Shown one piece after another: positions 58,270-64,000 of a DNA stretch of 64,000 nucleotides. The notes below the pieces were generated by a model. The model did not search any database and was not told where the DNA came from. It worked only from the letters and a program-made list of their open reading frames with translations. The first letter of the stretch is position 1; each line of letters starts with the position of its first letter. Source of the DNA: Clostridium homopropionicum DSM 5847 (GTDB taxonomy: Bacteria > Bacillota > Clostridia > Clostridiales > Clostridiaceae); NCBI RefSeq assembly GCF_001263795.1, contig NZ_LHUR01000013.1, forward strand, positions 110,478 to 174,477, read 5' to 3'. Made by a program: the position numbers and the translations under genes.

Positions 58270-58518
58270 ATGAGCAATATAGAGAATACAAGCAATGAAC
58301 AAGTACCTAAAAAGATAAATACAGTTAGATTGAACACCGCAAGCAAAGTAACAAAGTTTATGGCAAATGTTATAAATCAATTAAATCAAGGGAAAATCGA
58401 CCCCAACAAAGCAAGGGCACTGGGGTATCTATGTTCAGTACAGCTTCAAGGCATAGAAAAGGCTGAACTTGAAAAGAAAATTGAGGAATTAGAAACCAAG
58501 ATTAAAGGGAGGTATTAA
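58270..58518 (+). CDS. Small helical protein of unknown function
   Basis: 82 residues from ATG 58270, which follows the very strong GGAGGGGGG; a longer reading from 58201 lacks a ribosome site. The pattern RLNTASKVTKFMANVINQLNQGKI followed by ARALGYLCSVQL and a C-terminal coiled coil (LEKKIEELETKI) resembles short proteins seen in phages and plasmids, often near DNA-packaging or replication genes. The function is unknown. Confidence 0.65.
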   Translation: MSNIENTSNEQVPKKINTVRLNTASKVTKFMANVINQLNQGKIDPNKARALGYLCSVQLQGIEKAELEKKIEELETKIKGRY

Positions 58519-58521
58519 TAT

Positions 58522-58815
58522 ATGTATAGTTTATTAAGGCGGGCAAATAGGTTAATTAATTTACTTGACCCAGTTGACGGTATATCAATAATAGTATTTG
58601 CTGTGACACAAGAGGACAAGCCAGTTGAGCAAGAGTTACCTAAAGAATGGGCTAATTTAGAATATGAGCCATTTATACCAGATGAACTTCCTAAAGAATT
58701 AAAAAATGCGGCAACACTGGGGGAACTTCAAAAGCTATGTAAAAAAGCAGGCTATGGGCTTGATATTCTACCAGTTAAATCGCTGGGTGATATATGGGAA
58801 GATGAAAATATTTAG
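58522..58815 (+). CDS. Protein of unknown function
   Basis: 97 residues, acidic and proline-containing, with a hydrophobic stretch near 20-29 (GISIIVFAV) too short for a clear membrane segment. The C-terminus ends LPVKSLGDIWEDENI. AGGGAGG is 11 bases before the ATG. It is cotranscribed with the preceding gene. I recognise no family. Confidence 0.6.
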   Translation: MYSLLRRANRLINLLDPVDGISIIVFAVTQEDKPVEQELPKEWANLEYEPFIPDELPKELKNAATLGELQKLCKKAGYGLDILPVKSLGDIWEDENI

Positions 58816-59127
58816 TTTTTTACAATTTCATTACAGGCAATATTATAAAAAAACTGTAACTTGTAAATGACATTTATATCAAACTGTAAAAGATAAATAA
58901 AATTTACAAAACACCTATTAAGTTTTATATAGGTATCGAATGAACCAGCTAATTTATAGCTGGCTCTTTTCAGTTGGATAGAAATTAGTATCAATAAATC
59001 TTTAATTTTAAGCCCCTGTTTTTATAAGATGGTGTAATTATATTACCCTATTAAAGAAAATGCAGACAGCGGCACGACAGGCGGCGGACAATATGGAATT
59101 TATAAATTTAAAAAGGCGGTGCAGGCA
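58816..59127. other. Non-coding gap with a terminator before the small basic protein and rep genes
   Basis: About 310 bases. It holds a terminator (58945-58970), then GC-richer DNA with repeated GGCGG words (59085-59120). An open frame from ATG 59060 with no good ribosome site overlaps the next gene. No RNA gene was recognised. Confidence 0.5.
58945..58970 (+). terminator. Terminator after the second small-gene run
   Basis: CCAGCTA (58945-58951) pairs with TAGCTGG (58957-58963) around ATTTA and is followed by CTCTTTT. Confidence 0.7.
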
Positions 59128-59334
59128 ATGCAAATTAAATTTAGGCTATTCAACCATTATATATTCTTCATTATTAGAAAATCAAACAGAAAAAAGCCTT
59201 CAAAAGTTAAGCCAGCAAGAAAGCCAGTTGTAAGGTTGAGCAATTACCAAAAGGCACAGGCAAGAATTAAAGAAATTAAGCAGTTTATAAATGAAAACGA
59301 GCAAACCAGCAGGCGGAACCATGGTGTTTATTAG
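59128..59334 (+). CDS. Small basic protein upstream of rep
   Basis: 68 residues from ATG 59128, eight bases after the GGCGG of AAAAAGGCGG. It is strongly basic (RKSNRKKPSKVKPARKP) with an aromatic hydrophobic start (FRLFNHYIFFII) and a charged helical end. A different open frame starting at 59060 overlaps it, so the coding choice is uncertain. A DNA- or RNA-binding role is possible from charge only. Confidence 0.4.
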   Translation: MQIKFRLFNHYIFFIIRKSNRKKPSKVKPARKPVVRLSNYQKAQARIKEIKQFINENEQTSRRNHGVY

Positions 59335-59418
59335 TTGAAAACTTTAATCGCTGACGGTTTTTACTATATATTTTATAAGCGGTACAGCAATCCGCAAATA
59401 TAAAGGGGGTTCTTTGAA

Positions 59419-60183
59419 ATGAGAAATAAAGTAATAACATTATCAAATAAGCTGGCATTAAGTATTCCACAATTAAGCACACAGGAAAGCCGCTTGTTAT
59501 ATAGAATACTTTATAATATGTCTTATGAAATTAAATTAGAAAATGATGTTTATGGTGTTGGCACTGGTAATTTAACAACCGCATTCAATAGCGAAACATT
59601 ATACAGTTTAAATATACCATTAAGAATATTCAAAGAATATTTTACTTCAAATGTAACTAAAAATCAGATATGCAATTACCTTCACAAACTGCAATCAATA
59701 ACCGTACAAGTAAATTATATTGATGATGAACTGGGAGAAGTTGCATATTTTAATAGCCTGTTCAAAGGCATATATTATTATAGTGATGTTGACATGGTGC
59801 AAATTACTTTTAACAATGCTATATATCAAAATGTGGGCGATATTGTAAAGGAATTTACTCTGCTCGAACTTGATGAAATTAACAAACTAAAGACAGGCAT
59901 AGGGCGAAAACTTTATATACTTTTAAGAGTTCATGAAGGGCATAATTATAATGTACTAATGACTAAAGATGACTTCGATAAATACTTTGATTTTGTTGGT
60001 GTTGAAACTACAAACCAAAATAAACTAATACAAAGGGGTATAAATGATTTAGAAAAACAGCTCGGAGTTACTGTAAAAATGACTAAAATAAAAAAGGGTA
60101 ATAAAGTAACCCAAGTAAATATATCATGTAATGGACTAAAAAAGTTATATAATGCTGAACCATTATTTAGAAATAAAAACTAA
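59419..60183 (+). CDS. Rep_3-family (RepB-type) replication initiator
   Basis: 254 residues. It starts VITLSNKLALSIPQLSTQESRLLYRILY, the winged-helix 1 pattern of plasmid initiators. The second winged helix has ELDEINKLKTGIGRKLYILLRVHEG, then LMTKDDFDKYFDF, and ends LIQRGINDLEKQLGVTVKMTKIKKGNKV. Members bind iterons and start theta replication. AAAGGGGG precedes the ATG. Four 22-base iterons lie 130 bases downstream, which strongly supports the call. I avoid a gene symbol because plasmid rep naming is not uniform. Confidence 0.85.
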   Translation: MRNKVITLSNKLALSIPQLSTQESRLLYRILYNMSYEIKLENDVYGVGTGNLTTAFNSETLYSLNIPLRIFKEYFTSNVTKNQICNYLHKLQSITVQVNYIDDELGEVAYFNSLFKGIYYYSDVDMVQITFNNAIYQNVGDIVKEFTLLELDEINKLKTGIGRKLYILLRVHEGHNYNVLMTKDDFDKYFDFVGVETTNQNKLIQRGINDLEKQLGVTVKMTKIKKGNKVTQVNISCNGLKKLYNAEPLFRNKN

Positions 60184-60207
60184 AATGAATTGATTTTAAA
60201 AGATAAT

Positions 60208-60235
60208 GACGGGTGCAAACCCGTCTACTTTTATA
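60208..60235 (+). terminator. Terminator after rep
   Basis: GACGGGT (60208-60214) and ACCCGTC (60219-60225) around GCAA, followed by TACTTTTAT. Confidence 0.75.
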
Positions 60236-60313
60236 TATACTTTTATTAATACTTTTAATATACTTTTACAGGGCGGGAACACAAGTGACGTCAAGGCTTC
60301 AGCGGTTGCAAGA

Positions 60314-60396
60314 TGGTACAAATTTATGACCAAGCTGGTACAGATTTATGACTTAGCTGGTACAAATTTATGACTTAGCTGGTACAAATTTATGAC
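60314..60396 (+). repeat. Four 22-base iterons (candidate Rep binding sites)
   Basis: The 17-base core TGGTACAAATTTATGAC occurs at 60314, 60336, 60358 and 60380; the second copy has one change (G for A at position 8). Spacers are CAAGC, TTAGC and TTAGC, so the period is exactly 22 bases, two helical turns. All copies are in the same direction. Confidence 0.92.
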
Positions 60397-60659
60397 CCTG
60401 TACCTTGTATGGTACTCCCCTCTGCGATATATGTCCCTTCACCTTTTAAACTTTCTCTGGGGCATATATAGCATAAGACAGCAAGCCCAGCGGCAAGCCA
60501 GCCAAAAGATAATATTTAGGTAGTGCAATTATACCTCCTCCAATTTTAAAACTTATACATGGCAAAATAATTGATACAGTATAATAAGAATTTAAGAGTG
60601 TGTGAAAAAAAGTTATGGCAACCACTTTAATCTTCTGTGAAAAGAAATATATATTTAAT

Positions 60660-60757
60660 GTGGGGTAAAAACCTACACAACAACATTCGTTTCCTTTTTT
60701 ATACAGGTTAAAGAACCCCTTATATTAAAAAAGTCCCAGCAATGGGGCAATTTTTTT
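60660..60757 (+). ncRNA. Possible short transcript with a 5' GTGGGG hairpin and a terminator
   Basis: GTGGGGTAAAAACCTACAC (60660-60678) resembles the 5' hairpin of the larger candidate RNA at 56415, with a bulge. About 75 bases later GTCCCA / TGGGGC (60733-60748, GCAA loop) plus seven Ts forms a terminator. The promoter is not clear, and the segment may be plasmid copy-control RNA or chance. Confidence 0.35.
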
Positions 60758-60849
60758 ATCTGATAAATTTATTATACATATGGGGTATTGTGTTAAATTA
60801 TATGATATAATTAAAAGGATTATATCAAAATATAGGGGGTAATTATTAA

Positions 60850-61509
60850 ATGAAACCAAGAATGACGATAGAAAATTTGATAAATGAAGCGAAAATATTT
60901 TGCGAGAAAGAAACTAAAATTAATCATACTGATTTATTAGGTGTTACAGATGGAAAAGCTGTTGGAACTTATGTTGAACACAAGTTTAAAAATTTTCTGA
61001 AACAAAAATATGAATTAGAAATTGGTAACAGTGCTTCTGGTATTGATTTACCATCAAGAGATATTAATACTGATATTAAAGTAACTTCTGTTAGACAACC
61101 CCAATCTTCTTGTCCTTTTAAGTCTGCAAGGCAAAAAATATTCGGTTTAGGTTATAATTTAATAGTATTTGTCTATGAAAAAATTGACACAGAAAACACT
61201 TGTACTCTTAACTTTGTAAATTGTACATATATTGATAAACTAAGAACAGCAGATTTTACAACCACGAAAAGAATACTTGAAATGTTAGAAGATGGTGCAA
61301 ACAAAGAGGATTTAATAGCATACTTCCAAGACCGAGGAATTCCAGGAGATGAAATCACTCATAATGATTTAGCAGATGAAGTATTAAGAAGGAAACCTCT
61401 TCAAGGTTATTTAACTATATCGAATGCTTTACAGTGGCGGTTACAATATGGTAGAGTAATTGGGTTAAATAATAAAATAGAAGGAGTAATAAACTTTGAT
61501 TGGAAATAA
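60850..61509 (+). CDS. Putative type II restriction endonuclease
   Basis: 219 residues. Glu43 (YVEHKFKNFL) and the block GIDLPSRDINTDIKVTS (Asp66, Asp75, Lys77) fit a PD-(D/E)xK nuclease core, followed by CPFKSARQKIFGLGYNLIVFVYE, a pattern I associate with restriction enzymes. The C-terminal part may read the DNA target. It overlaps the methyltransferase gene by 14 bases, the usual order for tight control of a restriction-modification pair. GGGGG lies upstream. The recognition sequence cannot be told. Confidence 0.72.
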   Translation: MKPRMTIENLINEAKIFCEKETKINHTDLLGVTDGKAVGTYVEHKFKNFLKQKYELEIGNSASGIDLPSRDINTDIKVTSVRQPQSSCPFKSARQKIFGLGYNLIVFVYEKIDTENTCTLNFVNCTYIDKLRTADFTTTKRILEMLEDGANKEDLIAYFQDRGIPGDEITHNDLADEVLRRKPLQGYLTISNALQWRLQYGRVIGLNNKIEGVINFDWK

Positions 61510-63046
61510 TGTAAAAACTAAAGATATAGTAGAATTTGGAGATTATCAAACTCCTGAAGATTTTGTAGATAAGGTATGTCTTTACTTAAAGAATAACCTT
61601 AATATTAATCCTAAATATATTTTAGAGCCGACTTTTGGTCTGGGGAATTTTATCAAGGGCAGTTTAAAGGCATTTAATAATGTTGATAATATTTTCGGAA
61701 TAGAACTTAACAAGAAATATTATGACTATGCCAGTGATGAAATAAGCAAATTACATATTATGGATAACAAAGTTGTATTGTTTAATGAAAATATATTTAA
61801 TTTTGACTTTAACAAAATAAAATCTAAAATTAATAAAACTGATAGTTTGTTAGTTATAGGGAATCCGCCATGGGTAACTAATTCAGAATTAACATCGATG
61901 GATAGTAGCAATTTACCTATTAAAGAAAATTTCAAGGGTTTAAGCGGACTGGATGCTATTACAGGCAAAGGAAATTTTGATATTGCTGAATATATTATAT
62001 TACAGCTATTAAATGAATTTAAAGATTATAATTGTTATATTGCTATGTTATGTAAAAACATAGTAGCAAAAAATATCGTTAGGGATTTGGAAAAATATGA
62101 TTTTACATTGTCTGAAATTAAAATGTTATGCTTTAATGCTAATGATGTATTTAATGTTAGTTGTGAAGCCTGTTTACTAATTATGAAAGTTGGTGGAAAA
62201 GAAAGATTAATCTGTGATGTTTATGATTTTAATAAACCGACAAAGAAAATCAGAATGTTTGGCTGGACGGGTGGCAATTTTATTTCGGATTTAGGTAATT
62301 ATTCTCAAGATATAGATGGTTTATGTCAATTAGAATGGCGACAAGGTATAAAACATGATTGTTCAAAGGTAATGGAACTCACACATAGTTCTAAAAATGA
62401 ATTTACTAATGGCTTAAAAGAAAAACTTCATGTTGAAGATGATTATATTTATCCCCTATTAAAAAGTAGTGATATAAAAAAGTATATAATAAAGGATACA
62501 AGAAAATATGTTATAGTAACCCAAAGAAAAGTTCGAGAAGAAACCGACAGTATTAAAGATAAGTCTCCTTTATTATGGAATTACTTGCAAGAACATTCAC
62601 AACTATTGGATAATAGAAAATCATCTATTTATAAAAAAGCCCCAAGGTTTGCGATCTTTGGAGTTGGCGATTACTCATTCAAACCTTATAAGGTTGCTAT
62701 TTCTGGATTTTATAAAACTCCTTTGTTTGCACTGGTTTATAATACTATTGAAAAACCAATAATGCTTGATGATACTTGTTATTTTTTAGGATTTGATAAT
62801 TATAACCATGCTTTAATTACAACACTATTATTAAATAGCAAAATAGTGCAAAATTTTATTAAGTCTATAGCTTTTCTGGATTCTAAAAGACCTTATACAA
62901 AAGATATTCTTATGAGAATTGATTTACTAAAGGTAGTAGAAAATATAAGTTTCAAAGATTTAATCTCAATAGCTGATAATTTAAAAATTGAACATAATTT
63001 AATAAATGATGATTACATTGATTTTTCAAATTCATTGAGAAATTAA
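61496..63046 (+). CDS. DNA N6-adenine methyltransferase of a type II restriction-modification system
   Basis: 516 residues from TTG 61496, 11 bases after AAGGAG. Motif X-like QTP (18-20), motif I LEPTFGLGNF (Glu44 to Phe52) and the catalytic NPPW (123-126) occur in the order X-I-IV, which marks a gamma-class N6-adenine methylase. The long C-terminal half (about 230-510) would be the target-recognition domain. It protects DNA from the nuclease encoded just upstream. A terminator follows at 63,051. Confidence 0.87.
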   Translation: MIGNNVKTKDIVEFGDYQTPEDFVDKVCLYLKNNLNINPKYILEPTFGLGNFIKGSLKAFNNVDNIFGIELNKKYYDYASDEISKLHIMDNKVVLFNENIFNFDFNKIKSKINKTDSLLVIGNPPWVTNSELTSMDSSNLPIKENFKGLSGLDAITGKGNFDIAEYIILQLLNEFKDYNCYIAMLCKNIVAKNIVRDLEKYDFTLSEIKMLCFNANDVFNVSCEACLLIMKVGGKERLICDVYDFNKPTKKIRMFGWTGGNFISDLGNYSQDIDGLCQLEWRQGIKHDCSKVMELTHSSKNEFTNGLKEKLHVEDDYIYPLLKSSDIKKYIIKDTRKYVIVTQRKVREETDSIKDKSPLLWNYLQEHSQLLDNRKSSIYKKAPRFAIFGVGDYSFKPYKVAISGFYKTPLFALVYNTIEKPIMLDDTCYFLGFDNYNHALITTLLLNSKIVQNFIKSIAFLDSKRPYTKDILMRIDLLKVVENISFKDLISIADNLKIEHNLINDDYIDFSNSLRN

Positions 63047-63050
63047 TTTT

Positions 63051-63083
63051 AAATGGTCTATGTGCAGTGGACCATTTTTTTTT
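63051..63083 (+). terminator. Terminator after the methyltransferase gene
   Basis: AAATGGTC (63051-63058) pairs with GACCATTT (63070-63077), extendable by two more pairs, and runs into nine or ten Ts. Confidence 0.85.
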
Positions 63084-63226
63084 ATTGCTAAAAATATTAC
63101 ACAATGTCCATAGTGTTAAATTTAGCATTTTAGCGATAACCCAGTATGGAAGCGGCATGAGGGCATTTCTGCATTTTATAAGCCGACAACATATGACAAA
63201 AATATAGAAAAATTTAACATAATCAC

Positions 63227-63255
63227 TTGCTCTGTAAACTTTATTATTATATAAT
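63227..63255 (+). promoter_or_regulatory. Promoter of the recombinase gene
   Basis: TTGCTC (63227-63232), exactly 17 bases, perfect TATAAT (63250-63255), about 50 bases before the start. Confidence 0.7.
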
Positions 63256-63306
63256 ATATCCATTAAATGGAATATATGTAATAACATGACGAAAGGCGGT
63301 GATGTA

Positions 63307-63858
63307 TTGAACACAGTGCAACCCATAAGGGATAAAGCCAAAATACAACAGGTAAAAGACGAACTCTTAAAAACAGGGGTTAGAAATTACATGATGTTTG
63401 TTATAGGTATTAATACAGGCTTAAGGGTGAGCGACCTATTAAGGCTTAAGGTTTCAGATGTTAAGAACAAGCCCCATATATTAATAAGGGAAAAGAAAAC
63501 AGGTAAGGCGAAGCGATTTTTAATTAATAGCAGTTTAAGAGTTGCAATTAATACTTATATTTCAGATATGGCATTACTTGATGATGATTACTTATTTGCA
63601 AGTCAGAAAGGTATAAATAAACCATTAACAAGGGTGCAGGCTTATAACATACTGAACAATGTGGCTAAAAAATGCGGACTGCAAGAAATAGGAACTCACA
63701 CAATGCGAAAGACCTTCGGATATTGGCATTACAAGCAATATAAAGATGTTGCAATATTGCAGGATATTTTTAACCACAGCTCCCCAAGTATTACCCTCCG
63801 TTATATAGGTATTACAGATGACATTAAAGACAAGACCATTGAAAACTTTTATTTATAA
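63307..63858 (+). CDS. Short tyrosine recombinase
   Basis: 183 residues from TTG 63307, chosen because AAAGGCGGTGAT (63292-63303) matches the anti-Shine-Dalgarno with one change at correct spacing; ATG 63286 has no such site. Catalytic residues are visible: Arg40 in TGLRVSDLL, a lysine in KTGKAKR (about 67), H131-x-x-R134 in THTMRKTFG, His157 in FNHSSP, and nucleophile Tyr166 in LRYIGI. The N-terminal arm- and core-binding domains of full integrases are largely absent. Plasmid multimer resolution is as likely as integration into comM. Confidence 0.88.
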   Translation: MNTVQPIRDKAKIQQVKDELLKTGVRNYMMFVIGINTGLRVSDLLRLKVSDVKNKPHILIREKKTGKAKRFLINSSLRVAINTYISDMALLDDDYLFASQKGINKPLTRVQAYNILNNVAKKCGLQEIGTHTMRKTFGYWHYKQYKDVAILQDIFNHSSPSITLRYIGITDDIKDKTIENFYL

Positions 63859-64000
63859 AACTTATAAAACTTTAAAGTAATCTAGTGATTTAAATTAGAT
63901 AGTCTTTATAGTAATTTTAATAGCATTTTTCTATATCTAGTAATCTATAAAGAAAGTTAAGTTAGTGAGATTATGTATAGTTTAAATAGTATTAACACAC
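63859..64000. other. AT-rich end of the window
   Basis: 142 bases with no gene, no terminator that I trust, and no copy of the comM junction. The element continues beyond the window. Confidence 0.5.

Larger units (their letters stand above)
60184..60849. other. Origin region: iterons, terminators and AT-rich DNA
   Basis: 666 bases without a gene. In order they hold the rep terminator (60208-60232), four iterons (60314-60396), an inverted repeat GTACC / GGTAC (60400-60415), a CCAGC/AAGCC-rich stretch (60478-60510), an AT-rich stretch (60540-60660), the GTGGGG motif shared with the candidate RNA (60660), and a second terminator (60733-60757). This is the layout of a theta-type plasmid origin. 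Confidence 0.65.
55228..64000 (+). mobile_element. Integrated plasmid-like element in comM (left part; right end outside the window)
   Basis: The boundary is set by the loss of comM coding similarity after base 55227. The interior has a Rep_3-type initiator with four iterons, a restriction-modification pair, a tyrosine recombinase, a small lipoprotein with a divergent regulator, a Spo0E-like gene and a run of unknown small genes. No core chromosome gene is seen after 55227. No copy of the left junction sequence GGTCATAATATACTTATT is present near 64,000, so the element continues. A conjugation or capsid module is not visible in this part. Confidence 0.85.

Noticed and set aside
60314..60396. 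CRISPR array
   Set aside because: The units are 17 bases with 5-base spacers that are nearly identical to each other. They follow a Rep gene, so they are iterons.
55228..64000. Prophage
   Set aside because: No terminase, portal, capsid, tail or lysis gene is visible. Rep_3, iterons and the short recombinase point to a plasmid-like element, though the unseen right part could change this.
63859..64000. Right attachment site of the element
   Set aside because: No copy of the comM junction sequence occurs in the last bases of the window.

Overview
The window is AT-rich, low-GC Firmicute DNA. It reads as a Clostridium sensu stricto type chromosome: anaerobe-style pta-ackA, sporulation genes (spoIVA, spoVM, spoVS, ylbJ), strong AGGAGG ribosome binding sites, and the gene order recG-rsmD-coaD-ylbJ-tmcAL-pta-ackA-yceD-rpmF-plsX-acpP-rnc-smc-ftsY-ylxM-ffh. 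I cannot name the species from sequence alone. There are no rRNA or tRNA genes that I can see. About 55.2 kb is conserved core chromosome; the last 8.8 kb is an accessory element.

Core, 1-12.9 kb: the last codons of a sensor kinase (probably PhoR) are followed by the high-affinity phosphate operon pstSCAB-phoU. Then come a PDZ/radical SAM protein with der and gpsA, spoIVA on its own transcript, a guanine/hypoxanthine permease gene with a structured leader, and a PLP aminotransferase gene. Core, 13-30.5 kb: a long co-directional block in the order known from Bacillus subtilis: yicC, remA, gmk, rpoZ, coaBC, priA, def, fmt, yugP-like peptidase, rsmB, rlmN, prpC, prkC, rsgA, rpe, thiN, the 22-codon spoVM, then rpmB (opposite strand), an Asp23 protein and fakA. 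Core, 30.5-55.2 kb: recG, rsmD, coaD, a coiled-coil protein, ylbJ and tmcAL (opposite strand), pta-ackA, yceD-rpmF, plsX-acpP, rnc, an Elp3-like radical SAM protein, spoVS, smc, ftsY, ylxM-ffh-rpsP-khpA, rimM-trmD, rplS, rbgA-rnhB, yraN (opposite strand) and the 5' part of comM/yifB. Many operon ends carry clear rho-independent terminators, and several promoters match the sigma-A consensus with 17-18 base spacing.

Accessory element, about 55,228 to beyond 64,000: comM is cut immediately before its Walker A motif. The following DNA contains a ribbon-helix-helix regulator divergent from a lipoprotein, a Spo0E-like phosphatase too small for normal ORF calling, and a probable structured non-coding RNA of about 300 bases with its own promoter and terminator. 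Next come a run of seven small unknown genes and a small basic-protein gene, then a Rep_3-type initiator followed by four 22-base iterons, a two-gene restriction-modification module and a short tyrosine recombinase. This looks like a plasmid-type replicon integrated into comM. Its right end and the 3' half of comM are outside the window.

The most interesting points are the Spo0E-like anti-sporulation candidate and structured RNA on the mobile element, the interruption of comM, the iteron replicon, and a 12-base sequence shared at the start sites of the purine permease and rplS promoters. All functional statements rest on motif recognition and gene order read by eye; no database search or folding program was run.
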